A DNA stretch of 38,032 nt from Bacteroidaceae bacterium (GCA_017940185.1 JAGAZE010000018.1:1-38032); one strand, 5' to 3'. Numbered from the stretch's first letter, positions 26,453 to 35,175 are shown. A program made the numbers and translations. The notes: generated by a model not told the origin, from the sequence alone.

Positions 26453-26495
26453 GAAAGCCACCCACATGTGTTCAACCGACACGTGGGTGGCTTTC
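26453..26495. terminator. Hairpin between convergent genes
   Basis: A 17-bp stem (26453-26469 with 26479-26495, one A-C mismatch) between the small acidic protein (+) and the permease (-). Confidence 0.7.
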
Positions 26496-26549
26496 AATAT
26501 GGTAGCAACTACCTGGGAGTGCTGACTTCCTCGTTTCCTTTGCGTAGTT

Positions 26550-27863
26550 TTATCCGCAGCAGCATTTCTTTTTCTTACCTGCCAGCCGGCGCATGTAAGA
26601 GACGATGAGCAGCACGATGAGCACCACGGCGCAAGCCACCTCCAGCCACGACGCCGAACCCTCATGGCAGCATGCCACGTTGTTGGCCACGGCAAACCAC
26701 TCACGGGGCAACAGTTGATCGATGACAACACCTGTGAGCAGCGCGCCGACGATGATGCTGCCCAGATAGGCCATCAGCGTGCGTGTGCCGAGACGCCGAC
26801 GGATGAGCAGGATGGAAGCGATGTTACATGCCGGCCCCGCCATGAGCATGACGAAGGCAGTGCCTGGCGACAAGCCCTTCAGCATGAGGGCCACGGCAAT
26901 GGGAATGCTGCCCGTGGCGCAGATGTACATAGGCACACTGATGAGCAGCACCAGCAGCATGGAGAGCCACGTGTTGGAAGCAAAGATAGCGAAGAAGTCG
27001 TTGGGCACAAACACCGTAATCAGTGCAGCGACGACCAAGCCCAACACCAGCCAATGCCCGATGTCGTCGAGCATGTCGATAAAGGCATAGCGCAAGGCCG
27101 AAATCAATTTGCCGCCGAACGAAGCGTTGGCCTCCTCCTTCTCCTCATGGCAACAGCAGCAGCACGACTCCTCTTTCTCCTTCTCTTCGTTACCGCAGCA
27201 GCAGCACGACTCCTCTTTCTCCTTCTCCTCGTGACCGCAGCAGCTGCACGACTCCTCTTTCTCCTTCTCTTCATGACCACAGCAGCAGCACGACTCCTCT
27301 TTCTCCTTCTCCTCGTGACCGCAGCAGCAACACGACTCCTCTTTCTCCTTCTCCTCGTGACCACAGCAGCAGCACGACTCCTCTTTCTCCTTCTCCTCGT
27401 GACCGCAGCAGGCATGTTCCGTTGCTTCAGCGTCGTGTGTTTCGGCCTTTCCTTCCCTTTGTGGATATGCCGATGCCGTCAGCACGTTGGCCATTGTTCC
27501 TCCCCCGAGTGCCGTTATCAGCGCGGCAATGGGGCGAATGATGGCCATTGGCAGTCCCATGAGTGAGTAGGTGGCAAGTATGGAGTCGACACCGGTCTGC
27601 GGTGTGGCGATGAGAAAAGCCGTGGTAGCCCCTTTTGATCCTCCTTCCTTATGTAGCGACAGTGCCGTGGGCAGCACACCGCACGAGCACAGCGGCAACG
27701 GGATGCCGAGCAGTGTGGCATAGAGCACGCTGCGCAGCGAGTTGTCGGCAAGATAGTTGGTGTAGAATCGCGCGGGCACGAAGACGTGCATGAGTCCGGC
27801 AAAGAAGAAGCCCAACAGCAGATAGGGCGCCATCTCGGTGATGATGTGAAAAATCTGTTCCAT
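26550..27863 (-). CDS. SO_0444-type Cu/Zn efflux permease with Cys-rich tandem-repeat loop
   Basis: A 437-residue inner-membrane permease made of two homologous membrane halves (about residues 5-132 and 250-430), as in the DUF318/ArsP-like permeases that NCBI names SO_0444 family Cu/Zn efflux transporters. The first half has PLCSCG (C59, C61) in a membrane segment; the second has ICATGSIPIAVAL and AGPACNIASI. The linking loop (about 135-250) is a low-complexity metal-binding array: units of 14 residues, GHEEKEKEESCCCC, six times plus a partial one, with 26 cysteines and 7 histidines. The protein also ends in KKKKCCCG. Role inferred: binding and export of a soft metal ion. ATG 27863 is preferred because a consensus-like promoter lies just upstream; a longer frame from 28034 crosses it. 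Confidence 0.85.
   Translation of the reverse strand: MEQIFHIITEMAPYLLLGFFFAGLMHVFVPARFYTNYLADNSLRSVLYATLLGIPLPLCSCGVLPTALSLHKEGGSKGATTAFLIATPQTGVDSILATYSLMGLPMAIIRPIAALITALGGGTMANVLTASAYPQREGKAETHDAEATEHACCGHEEKEKEESCCCCGHEEKEKEESCCCCGHEEKEKEESCCCCGHEEKEKEESCSCCGHEEKEKEESCCCCGNEEKEKEESCCCCCHEEKEEANASFGGKLISALRYAFIDMLDDIGHWLVLGLVVAALITVFVPNDFFAIFASNTWLSMLLVLLISVPMYICATGSIPIAVALMLKGLSPGTAFVMLMAGPACNIASILLIRRRLGTRTLMAYLGSIIVGALLTGVVIDQLLPREWFAVANNVACCHEGSASWLEVACAVVLIVLLIVSYMRRLAGKKKKCCCG
27129..27410 (-). repeat. 42-bp tandem repeats encoding the Cys/His/Glu loop
   Basis: The sequence CACGACTCCTCTTTCTCC recurs at 27163, 27205, 27247, 27289, 27331 and 27373, an exact 42-bp period, in frame with 14-residue protein units. 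Units differ by a few bases (one His to Asn, one Cys to Ser, several silent), so they are recent but not identical copies. Copy number probably varies between strains. Confidence 0.95.
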
Positions 27864-27888
27864 ATATATAATAGGTATAATGACGCAG

Positions 27889-27919
27889 CGAAAGTAGCGG
27901 GTTGCACACTTGTAGCAAA
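27889..27919 (-). promoter_or_regulatory. Promoter of the Cys-rich permease gene
   Basis: Minus strand TTTG (27919-27916), 19 bp, TACTTTCG (27896-27889): one mismatch from TAnnTTTG, 25 bp before ATG 27863. The rest of the gap to 28037 shows no gene. Confidence 0.6.
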
Positions 27920-28037
27920 GAAAGGATGAGAAAAAGTAGCCGACAATGCAACCCTGTTGCAACTTCAGGTGCGCAAATGCTGTCAGCGTGCCAAGTGTCA
28001 CCCGCTCAGACACCGATGGCGCCTTCGGCAACAACCG

Positions 28038-28071
28038 GAACAGGGCATGTCCAGACGGACACGCCCTGTTC
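28038..28071 (-). terminator. 15-bp hairpin after the OPT transporter gene
   Basis: Arms 28038-28052 and 28057-28071 pair with one mismatch around a 4-base loop, 40 bp after the stop of the minus-strand transporter gene. No U tract. Confidence 0.6.
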
Positions 28072-28110
28072 AGTCATTGAATATGTTTCTGCCGTTGCGG
28101 CAGGCAGGAA

Positions 28111-30105
28111 TTACTTATTCTTGTTCTTCTTCATCGTCATCCAGATAAAGAATGCGATGAGGCAGATGTAGGCACCGAGTGAGAGTGCCTCTGCCAGTGC
28201 GCTGTTGGTCCACTCATCATCTATAAGGTTGATGTCGGCAAAGCGCAGGAGCACGCTCACCACGCCCATCAGTGCTCCGCCGGCGATGAAGCCCGAGGCG
28301 ATGAGCGTACCCTTCTCGCCACGTGCATTGTTCACCTCAGCATCCTTGCTCCGTGTGGTGACAAACCAGTTGACGGCACCGCCGATGAGCAGCGGCACAT
28401 TGAGCTGGATGGGGATGAACATGCCCAGTGCGAAGGGCAGTGCGGGAATCTTACACAGTGTGAGTATGACGGCGATGCCGGCTCCGATGGCATAGAGCAG
28501 CCATGGAGCACCTGTGCCGCTCATCAGCGGGTCGATTACAGCCGCCATGGCGTTGGCCTGCGGAGCGACGAGCTGTCCGGAGGCAAAGCCGTAGGTCTCG
28601 TTGAGCAGCATGATGACACCGCCCACGGTGGCAGCGCTGACCAATGTGCCGAGGAACTTCCACTGCTGTTGCTTCTTCGGTGTGCTGCCCAGCCAGTAGC
28701 CGATCTTCAGGTCGGTGATAAATGCGCCTGCCATAGAGAGTGCCGTGCACACCACGCCGCCCATGATGAGGGCTGCCACCATGCCGCCGGTGCCCTTCAG
28801 GCCCACTGCCACCATCACCACGGAGGCGAGAATGAGCGTCATGAGCGTCATGCCCGACACGGGGTTGCTGCCCACGATGGCAATGGCGTTGGCGGCCACT
28901 GTGGTGAAGAGGAAGGCGATGACGGCCACGAGCAGGATGCCCACGGCAGCAAAGAGCAGGTTGCCCTCCATCACGCCCAACCAGAAGAAGAGGAACACCA
29001 CGAGCAGGGTGACGATAGAGCCGATGGCGATAATCTTGAAGGAGATGTCGCGTTGCGTGCGCTGCACCTCAGCCATGCCTGCACCCTTGCCTTTCATCTC
29101 CTTGGCCGCCAGGGAGACGGCACCCTTGATAATGCCCCACGACTTGATGATGCCTATGATGCCCGCCATGGCGATGCCGCCGATGCCAATGCTCTTGCCG
29201 TAGTGGGTGAATATCTCTTCTGCCGACATGGCATCGACGGTGGTGGTGATGGTAGGTGTCCACTGGTTGAGCACGTCGCCGCTGAACAGCAATGCCATGC
29301 CCGGCACCACTATCCACCAGATGAACAGCGAGCCGAGCGTGATGATGAAGGCATACTTCAGTCCGATGATGAATCCCAGTCCGAGCACTGCCGATCCGGT
29401 GTTGATTTTCAGCACGAGCTTCGTCTTGTCGGCCAGTGCCTGTCCTATGGGCAGCACGCGCGTGGTGAACACCTCGCTCCACCATCCGAAGGTGGCAACG
29501 ATGAAGTCGTAGAGTCCGCCCACGATGCCGGCGATGAGCAGGGGTATGGCCTGCTTGCCGCCCTTGGCACCGCTCACCAGCACCTGTGTGGTGGCAGTGG
29601 CTTCGGGGAAGGGGTACTTGCCGTGCATGTCCTTGACGAAGTACTTGCGGAAGGGGATGAGGAAGAGTATGCCGAGCACGCCGCCGAGCAGCGAGGCGAG
29701 AAACACGTTGAGAAACGACGTGGTCATCTCCGGGTACTTTGCCTGCAGGATGTAGATGGCGGGCAGCGTAAAGATGGCTCCGGCCACGACGGCACCCGAG
29801 CATGCACCGATGCTCTGTATGATGACGTTCTCTCCGAGAGCGTTCTTGCGCTTGGTGGCTGTCGACACGCCCACGGCGATGATGGCGATGGGGATGGCGG
29901 CTTCGAACACCTGTCCCACCTTCAGTCCGAGGTAGGCGGCGGCGGCCGAGAAGAGGATGGCCATGAGCACACCCCACGTCACCGACCAGGCGTTGACTTC
30001 CGGATAGCGTCGTTCCGGCGACATCACGGGCTGGTACTCTTCGCCCGCCCGCAGTTCCCGAAAGGCATTTTCGGGCAGTTGGATAAGGTCTTTGTCTTGT
30101 TCCAT
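28111..30105 (-). CDS. OPT-family oligopeptide transporter
   Basis: A 664-residue polytopic inner-membrane protein with about 15 hydrophobic segments. Visible OPT-family features: N-terminal SVTWGVLMAILFSAAAAYLG, GENVIIQSIGACSGAVVAGA, HGKYPFPEATATTQVLVSG (the conserved PFPxxTA motif), and later GSNPVSGMTLMTL, characteristic of the bacterial branch. It would import small peptides (or, in some members, metal chelates) using the proton gradient; substrate cannot be read here. The C-terminus is short and very basic (MTMKKNKNK). It starts 24 bp after the small HExxH protein gene and is likely co-transcribed with it. Confidence 0.92.
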   Translation of the reverse strand: MEQDKDLIQLPENAFRELRAGEEYQPVMSPERRYPEVNAWSVTWGVLMAILFSAAAAYLGLKVGQVFEAAIPIAIIAVGVSTATKRKNALGENVIIQSIGACSGAVVAGAIFTLPAIYILQAKYPEMTTSFLNVFLASLLGGVLGILFLIPFRKYFVKDMHGKYPFPEATATTQVLVSGAKGGKQAIPLLIAGIVGGLYDFIVATFGWWSEVFTTRVLPIGQALADKTKLVLKINTGSAVLGLGFIIGLKYAFIITLGSLFIWWIVVPGMALLFSGDVLNQWTPTITTTVDAMSAEEIFTHYGKSIGIGGIAMAGIIGIIKSWGIIKGAVSLAAKEMKGKGAGMAEVQRTQRDISFKIIAIGSIVTLLVVFLFFWLGVMEGNLLFAAVGILLVAVIAFLFTTVAANAIAIVGSNPVSGMTLMTLILASVVMVAVGLKGTGGMVAALIMGGVVCTALSMAGAFITDLKIGYWLGSTPKKQQQWKFLGTLVSAATVGGVIMLLNETYGFASGQLVAPQANAMAAVIDPLMSGTGAPWLLYAIGAGIAVILTLCKIPALPFALGMFIPIQLNVPLLIGGAVNWFVTTRSKDAEVNNARGEKGTLIASGFIAGGALMGVVSVLLRFADINLIDDEWTNSALAEALSLGAYICLIAFFIWMTMKKNKNK

Positions 30106-30129
30106 AGTGAGTAGATATTTGTGTGTGAT

Positions 30130-30456
30130 TTAAGTTTTCTTTCTCATCTCCTTCCACCATGCGTAGTGCCGGCGGCGGGAGAGGTAGTCCACCTCGTACA
30201 TGTGGCGGTAGGCCTCGCGCTCGAATCCTATATTATAATAGGCATTCCCCTTTTTGCACAGGCGCACTACCCACTCCGCCACATACCACAGGTAGAACCC
30301 CACGTAGAGCATCTCGCGCATCTGCGCAGTGTGTATACGCTCGTGGTTGACGGTGGCAGGCGTAATCGGCGTTCCACGACGACACACCAGTAGCCCGAAG
30401 AAGTTGAATGCCACAAACTTCCGACCGGGAAGCCAACGGTTGCGCACGATTTTCAT
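30130..30456 (-). CDS. Small HExxH protein, possible minimal zinc hydrolase
   Basis: About 108 residues from ATG 30456. It contains H38-E39-R-I-H42 (VNHERIHTAQMRE) followed by an aromatic, partly hydrophobic helix (YVGFYLWYVAEWVV) and F-E79-R-E81-A-Y, which could supply a third ligand in a gluzincin-like site. I recognise related uncharacterised short proteins in Bacteroidetes but know no function. The C-terminus is strongly basic (RRRHYAWWKEMRKKT). A longer frame from 30552 adds 32 residues in a region of a divergent promoter and is less likely. It precedes the OPT transporter by 24 bp. Confidence 0.7.
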   Translation of the reverse strand: MKIVRNRWLPGRKFVAFNFFGLLVCRRGTPITPATVNHERIHTAQMREMLYVGFYLWYVAEWVVRLCKKGNAYYNIGFEREAYRHMYEVDYLSRRRHYAWWKEMRKKT

Positions 30457-30554
30457 GCCGTCAAAGTTCGGAAAAAAGCAGTAAGCAGAAAAGAAAGGCG
30501 GGGTAAAATGCGCACTTTTCTCCGCCCGGATGGTGATTATTCGGAAAAACACCC

Positions 30555-30562
30555 TACTTTTG
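30555..30562 (+). promoter_or_regulatory. -7 box of the HD-domain gene
   Basis: TACTTTTG fits TAnnTTTG, 61 bp before ATG 30624. No clear -33 TTTG. Confidence 0.5.
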
Positions 30563-30623
30563 CTGCGTCAACCGTTGTCGACAGCACTCCAGCCGTCTGC
30601 TGCCGACAGGATTACTTTACGCT

Positions 30624-31235
30624 ATGAACATTGACATCGACCAACAGAGAACACAGATAGTGAGCCTGCTTGAGCATACACAGCGCCCGGGCATGACTGA
30701 GGTGATAGACTATCTGAACCGTTCGGGTTTCTTCGAGGCTCCTGCCTCGGTCAGCCGCCACCTCAATGTGCCGGGCGGACTGGCATGCCACTCGCTCAAT
30801 GTGTGCCGCGTGGCACGCCGGCTGGCAGCACAGATGACAGAAGAGCAACCCGCACTGGCCGAGCGACTGAAAGACGAAAGCATCGTGATAGCATCGCTGC
30901 TGCACGACATGTGCAAGAGCAACATCTACCGCAAAGTGAAGAAATATCGCAAGGACGCTAACAACCACTGGGTGGAATACGATACCTACGAGGCCGACGC
31001 TTCGCGCTTCCCCGCAGGACACGGCGAGAAGTCGGTGTTCATGCTCATGCAACTGGGACTGCAACTCACCAAGGACGAGCTGCTCGCCATACGCTGGCAC
31101 ATGGGACCTTGGGGGCTGGCACTGCACTCCTACGACGACAAGGCCAACTACAGCGCCGCCAACGACGGATTCCCACTCGTGCCGCTGCTCCAGGCCGCCG
31201 ACTCGCTGGCAACACACATGCTGGAAAGCGAATAA
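30624..31235 (+). CDS. HD-domain phosphohydrolase
   Basis: A 203-residue soluble protein with H56 (LACHSLNVCRVARRL), the H94-D95 pair (SLLHDMCKSN) and a later Asp in LLQAADSLATHM, the order of metal ligands in the HD superfamily. HDMCK, with Lys after the metal pair, and the late HMGPWGL are seen in short HD hydrolases of Bacteroidetes annotated as hydrolases or dNTPase-like. No other domain is attached. Substrate unknown; nucleotides are the usual targets of the superfamily. Divergent from the HExxH/OPT genes and 68 bp before the M6 protease gene, for which I see no separate promoter. Confidence 0.8.
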   Translation: MNIDIDQQRTQIVSLLEHTQRPGMTEVIDYLNRSGFFEAPASVSRHLNVPGGLACHSLNVCRVARRLAAQMTEEQPALAERLKDESIVIASLLHDMCKSNIYRKVKKYRKDANNHWVEYDTYEADASRFPAGHGEKSVFMLMQLGLQLTKDELLAIRWHMGPWGLALHSYDDKANYSAANDGFPLVPLLQAADSLATHMLESE

Positions 31236-31304
31236 AAGAAAGAACAACTGTTATTACAACACAATCTATTTACAAACAACAATCGTAATCACACTACACA
31301 CATC

Positions 31305-33440
31305 ATGAAGAAAATTGTCTCAACCCTGATGCTACTCTCTGTAGCCATCATGCTCCACGCCATACCGGCCAAGCCCGGACAGTGGAAGACCATCCGTCTC
31401 GCCGACGGCAGCACCCTCCGCGTAGAGCTGCGTGGCGACGAGCACGCCAAATGGTATCAGGCCGAAGACGGACGCATGTTCGTCAAGGCACAGAATGCCG
31501 ACTACTACGTGGCCACCACCACAGCTGCCATACAGCAGAAAGCCATCAAGCATCGCACCACCACCGCCAAGCACTACTCCAAGCGCGCCAAGGCCATGAA
31601 GAAGGCACAGAACCCCATCTTCCAGGGAGCACGCAAGGGACTCATCATCCTGGCACAGTTTCAGGACACCAAGTTCCAAGACGGACACGATGTGGCACTC
31701 TACAACAAGATAGCCAATCAGCTCAACTACAAGGAAAACGGCTTCTACGGCTCCATCAGTGACTACTTCCGCCATCAGAGCAACGGACAGTTTGAACTCT
31801 CCTTCGACGTGAAGGGCGTGGTGACACTGCCCCAGAACATGGCCTACTATGGCGGCAACGACTCCGACGGCGACGACCTGCGCCCGGCGCAGATGGTGAT
31901 AGACGCCCTGGAATCCGTGAAGACAGAGATCAACCTCGCCGACTACGACTGGGACGGCGACGGCGAAGTGGAAGAGGTGTTTGTGCTCTATGCCGGCAAG
32001 GGCGAAGCCAACGGCGGCAGTGCCAACACCGTGTGGCCACACATGTGGTCGGTAGTGGCAGGCACTGGCAACTACTGGACCTACAACGGCTATCGCGTCG
32101 ACACCTATGCCTGCAGCGCTGAGCTCAACGGCTACAACGAACTCGACGGCGTGGGCACCTTCTGCCACGAATTCTCCCACTGCATGGGCTTCCCCGACAT
32201 GTACGACACCAGCTATGGCGGCAACTACGGCATGGGCGAATACGACCTGATGTGCAGCGGTTCCTACAACGGCGAAGGACGCTATCCCGCCAACTACTCG
32301 GCCTATGAGCGCGCAGAGTGCGGATGGATAGAGCTGACAGAACTCACCGGCACAGGCAGCGTCACCAATCTGGCTTGCAGCAACGACCACGGACCCGGAT
32401 ACGTGGTGTACAACCAGGCGCACAAAGACGAGCGCTTCATCATCGAAAACCGGCAGCGCACCGGATGGGATACCTACATACCCCGCTCAGGACTGATGAT
32501 ACACTACATCGACTACGATGCCGCCGTGTGGGAGTACAACATTCCCAACACCATCTGCGACTACTCCTCCTACGCCACACAAGATCCCGACAACGCCGAC
32601 TACTGGCGCAACTACAAGAACGACCACCAGCGCCTGTGCTTCTTCCATGCCGACAACAATGCCAAGAGCGACAACATATACCCCTACGGCGCCAGAGACT
32701 CGCTGACCAACCGTTCCACGCCGGCAGGCAGGCTATACCACGCCAACAGCGACGGCACAAAGTACATGAACATTGCCATCACCAAGATTACCCAAAACTA
32801 CAATGGCACCATGTCGTTCAACTACGCCCCCAGTGAGTCGCGCATTCCGCAGAAGCCCGACCACACCGATGCCCTCTTCTACGAGAGCTTCGACCAGTGT
32901 GCCGGCACCGGCGCATGGGACGGACAGTGGAGCGGCTCGATAGCATCGGCCACCTTCACCCCCGACAACACCGGATGGCAGGCCAACCGCAGCTATGGCG
33001 CACAGCAGTGTGCACGCTTCGGCACCGGCACGGCAGTGGGATCGGCATCGACACCGGAGTTTGAAATCAACGGCACCGCCACCTTCGCCTTCATGGCAGC
33101 GCCATGGGGCAGCGACGGCACCACACTGCGACTCTCCGTGGGAAGCGGCAACGCCACCATCACACCCAATACCTTCACCATGACAGCGGGCGAATGGTCG
33201 ACATTCAACGCCACCATCACAGGAACAGGCAAGGTGCGCATCACCTTCTCGCCCACCAAGCGGCTCTTCCTCGACGAGATAGTGGCCAAAGGCCCGACAC
33301 CCACAGGCATCAACACCATCAACGCCAACGCGAACGCCAACGTGAACAGCTGGTACACCCTCGACGGACGACGCCTCAACGCCAAGCCCACACAGAAGGG
33401 TATCTACCTCAACAACGGCAAGAAAGTGATACTGAAGTAA
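31305..33440 (+). CDS. Secreted M6-family metalloprotease with type IX secretion-like tail
   Basis: A 711-residue exported protease. Residues 1-19 are a signal peptide (MKKIVSTLMLLSVAIMLHA). The M6 (immune inhibitor A-like) catalytic domain spans about 105-440 and holds H288-E-F-S-H292-C-M-G-F-P-D298, the HExxHxxGxxD zinc site, preceded by ADYDWDGDGEVEEVFVLYAG, which looks like a calcium-binding stretch. After SFNYAPSESR a jelly-roll-like domain follows (about 520-665), then the C-terminal tail SWYTLDGRRLNAKPT and KGIYLNNGKKVILK, nearly the same as in the leucine-rich protein at 22440. Probably secreted to the surface or medium to degrade proteins or peptides. Many M6 members occur in oral and gut Bacteroidetes. 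Confidence 0.9.
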   Translation: MKKIVSTLMLLSVAIMLHAIPAKPGQWKTIRLADGSTLRVELRGDEHAKWYQAEDGRMFVKAQNADYYVATTTAAIQQKAIKHRTTTAKHYSKRAKAMKKAQNPIFQGARKGLIILAQFQDTKFQDGHDVALYNKIANQLNYKENGFYGSISDYFRHQSNGQFELSFDVKGVVTLPQNMAYYGGNDSDGDDLRPAQMVIDALESVKTEINLADYDWDGDGEVEEVFVLYAGKGEANGGSANTVWPHMWSVVAGTGNYWTYNGYRVDTYACSAELNGYNELDGVGTFCHEFSHCMGFPDMYDTSYGGNYGMGEYDLMCSGSYNGEGRYPANYSAYERAECGWIELTELTGTGSVTNLACSNDHGPGYVVYNQAHKDERFIIENRQRTGWDTYIPRSGLMIHYIDYDAAVWEYNIPNTICDYSSYATQDPDNADYWRNYKNDHQRLCFFHADNNAKSDNIYPYGARDSLTNRSTPAGRLYHANSDGTKYMNIAITKITQNYNGTMSFNYAPSESRIPQKPDHTDALFYESFDQCAGTGAWDGQWSGSIASATFTPDNTGWQANRSYGAQQCARFGTGTAVGSASTPEFEINGTATFAFMAAPWGSDGTTLRLSVGSGNATITPNTFTMTAGEWSTFNATITGTGKVRITFSPTKRLFLDEIVAKGPTPTGINTINANANANVNSWYTLDGRRLNAKPTQKGIYLNNGKKVILK

Positions 33441-33451
33441 ACACAATACTA

Positions 33452-33496
33452 CAGATGGTGCATAGAGCAGGCCCACGCCTCTCCATGCACCATCTG
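33452..33496. terminator. 12-bp perfect hairpin after the M6 protease gene
   Basis: CAGATGGTGCAT (33452-33463) pairs with ATGCACCATCTG (33485-33496), loop 21 bases, no T tract. From 33497 to the next ATG no TAnnTTTG is seen, so the following cassette may rely on readthrough or on an atypical promoter. Confidence 0.5.
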
Positions 33497-33567
33497 ACTT
33501 CAACACACCTGCACACCATATCAGTAAGGAACGCGCGCGCGAACCACACAAGCCACCCCCACAAGCC

Positions 33568-33807
33568 ATGACACACCACACCTTCTCACGCATCGTCTGC
33601 CAACTGCTGGCAGCCGTCGTCACCATTCTCGGACTCGGCACATGCAAATGCCATAAGAATGCCGTCGACAACAACGACAAAAAGGAAACGCCCACCATCG
33701 ACCCGCGCGAAGATATCGGACGCGCCGTGGCACTCTACGGAGGACCCAACATGCGTTTCCAACAGCCGGTGAAAGCTCCGGAAGAACCCTCTTCAACAGA
33801 GAAATAA
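33568..33807 (+). CDS. Small LYGGP lipoprotein 1 (radical SAM-associated)
   Basis: A 79-residue lipoprotein: hydrophobic signal QLLAAVVTILGLGT with lipobox Cys26, a charged linker (NNDKKETPTIDPRED), then IGRAVALYGGPNMRF with LYGGP at residues 56-60 and a Pro/Glu tail. It is the first gene of the cassette and ends 12 bp before the radical SAM enzyme. Three further small lipoproteins after that enzyme carry the same LYGGP. Family knowledge: Bacteroidetes radical SAM/lipoprotein systems (I recall TIGR04133 with TIGR04134) pair a SPASM enzyme with short lipoproteins carrying a YGxP motif; modification is predicted, not shown. Confidence 0.88.
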   Translation: MTHHTFSRIVCQLLAAVVTILGLGTCKCHKNAVDNNDKKETPTIDPREDIGRAVALYGGPNMRFQQPVKAPEEPSSTEK

Positions 33808-33819
33808 CCACCCTACCCT

Positions 33820-34896
33820 ATGCACACACGCCTCAGCCTGCGCAAACGTATCGGACTGGAGATACAGCGTAAGTTTCAGCGCGACCTCATCAAGGAGCAT
33901 CCCCTCTACCAGCTCTTCTGGGAATGTACCCTGCGCTGCAACCTGCGCTGTCGGCACTGTGGCAGCGACTGCACCGCCGTGCCCGACACACCCGACATGC
34001 CCGTGGAAGACTTCCTCGGCGTGCTCGACCGCATCGCCACAAAGTACAACCCGCACGACGTGTTCATCATCGTCACCGGCGGCGAACCCCTCATGCGCGC
34101 CGACCTGGAACAATGCGGACGCGCCTTCTACGAGCGCGGATTCCCATGGGGCATCGTCACCAACGGACTGGCACTCACCAAGCAACGCTTCCAAGGCCTG
34201 CTGCAAGCAGGACTGCGCTCGGTGGCCATCAGCCTCGACGGACTGAAGGACAACCACAACTGGATGCGCGGCGTGGAGCAGAGCTTCGACAGTGTAGACC
34301 GCGCCCTCGACATGCTCGTGGCAGAGAAGAGCATCATCTTCGACGTGGTGACATGCGTCACGGAGAAGAACATCGGCCAGCTGCCAGCCCTGCGCCGGTA
34401 TCTCATCGGCAAGGGTGTGCGGCTGTGGCGTCTGCTCACCGTTTTCCCCGTAGGGCGAGGTGCCACCGACCCCATGCTGCGGCTGTCGCCACAACGCTTC
34501 CGCGAGCTGCTCGACTTCATCAAGCTCACACGCCAGCAGGGCCATATTCGTGCCTCCTACGGCTGCGAGGGATTTCTGGGCAACTACGAGTTCGACGTGC
34601 GTGACCACGCCTTCTTCTGCAAGGCTGGCATCACCGTGGGCTCGGTGCTCATCGACGGCAGCATATCGGCATGCTCCAGCATACGCAGCAACTACCACCA
34701 AGGCAACATCTACACCGACGACTTCATCGACGTGTGGGAACAGAAGTTCGCCCCCTTCCGCAACCGGCAGTGGGCCCGCACCGGTGAATGTGCCGACTGC
34801 AAGATGTGGCGCTACTGCAACGGCAACGGACTGCACCTGCGCGACGACCAAGGACGACTGCTGCAATGCAACCTGCACGAGCTGGAGAAAGAATAA
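33820..34896 (+). CDS. Radical SAM/SPASM enzyme of an rSAM-lipoprotein system
   Basis: A 358-residue enzyme. The radical SAM iron-sulfur motif C40-x3-C44-x2-C47 lies in CTLRCNLRCRHCGSDC, and TGGEP at 86-90 binds S-adenosylmethionine; ISLDG at about 137-141 fits the barrel. The C-terminal SPASM region has cysteines 249, 267, 285, 324, 327, 333 and 350 (FFCKAG, ISACSSI, GECADCKMWRYC, LLQCNL), enough for two auxiliary clusters. SPASM enzymes usually modify ribosomally made peptides or proteins. The neighbours are four short lipoproteins that share LYGGP, the likely substrates. I take it for the family NCBI calls TIGR04133 radical SAM/SPASM protein; the number is from memory. The enzyme would act in the cytoplasm before the lipoproteins are exported. 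Confidence 0.9.
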   Translation: MHTRLSLRKRIGLEIQRKFQRDLIKEHPLYQLFWECTLRCNLRCRHCGSDCTAVPDTPDMPVEDFLGVLDRIATKYNPHDVFIIVTGGEPLMRADLEQCGRAFYERGFPWGIVTNGLALTKQRFQGLLQAGLRSVAISLDGLKDNHNWMRGVEQSFDSVDRALDMLVAEKSIIFDVVTCVTEKNIGQLPALRRYLIGKGVRLWRLLTVFPVGRGATDPMLRLSPQRFRELLDFIKLTRQQGHIRASYGCEGFLGNYEFDVRDHAFFCKAGITVGSVLIDGSISACSSIRSNYHQGNIYTDDFIDVWEQKFAPFRNRQWARTGECADCKMWRYCNGNGLHLRDDQGRLLQCNLHELEKE

Positions 34897-34931
34897 TGCT
34901 ACACATACTTCACACCTCAATTACCATAACC

Positions 34932-35168
34932 ATGAAAAAACTGTCCCACAGCCGCCGACACACGCCCATCACTCCCTGGAAATGGCTCTCAGGCCTGGTG
35001 CTCGTCGTCCTCGGGCTTGCCGGCTGCAAGAACAAGGATGCCACCGTGCAGCAGAAGATAGAAGCAGTGGTCGACACCATCGGCATGGAGGAAGACCTCT
35101 ACGGCGGACCCGTGCCCGGCTACTATGAAGAGCCAGACTCTATCATCGAAGAAGCTACAACAGAGTAA
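34932..35168 (+). CDS. Small LYGGP lipoprotein 2
   Basis: A 78-residue lipoprotein: basic start KKLSHSRRHTPITPWKW, hydrophobic LSGLVLVVLGLAG and lipobox Cys32, linker KNKDATVQQKIEAVVDTIGM and EEDLYGGPVPGYYEEP with LYGGP at 56-60, the same residue numbers as in lipoprotein 1. The tail is acidic. It follows the radical SAM gene by 35 bp and precedes lipoprotein 3 by 7 bp. ATG 34932 is chosen because the frame upstream lies in the radical SAM gene and would bury the signal peptide. Confidence 0.88.
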   Translation: MKKLSHSRRHTPITPWKWLSGLVLVVLGLAGCKNKDATVQQKIEAVVDTIGMEEDLYGGPVPGYYEEPDSIIEEATTE

Positions 35169-35175
35169 CCACATC

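Noticed and set aside
26664-27566. Plus-strand leucine/alanine repeat protein
   Set aside because: It is antisense to the permease and its repeats are simply the complement of the Cys-rich coding repeats.
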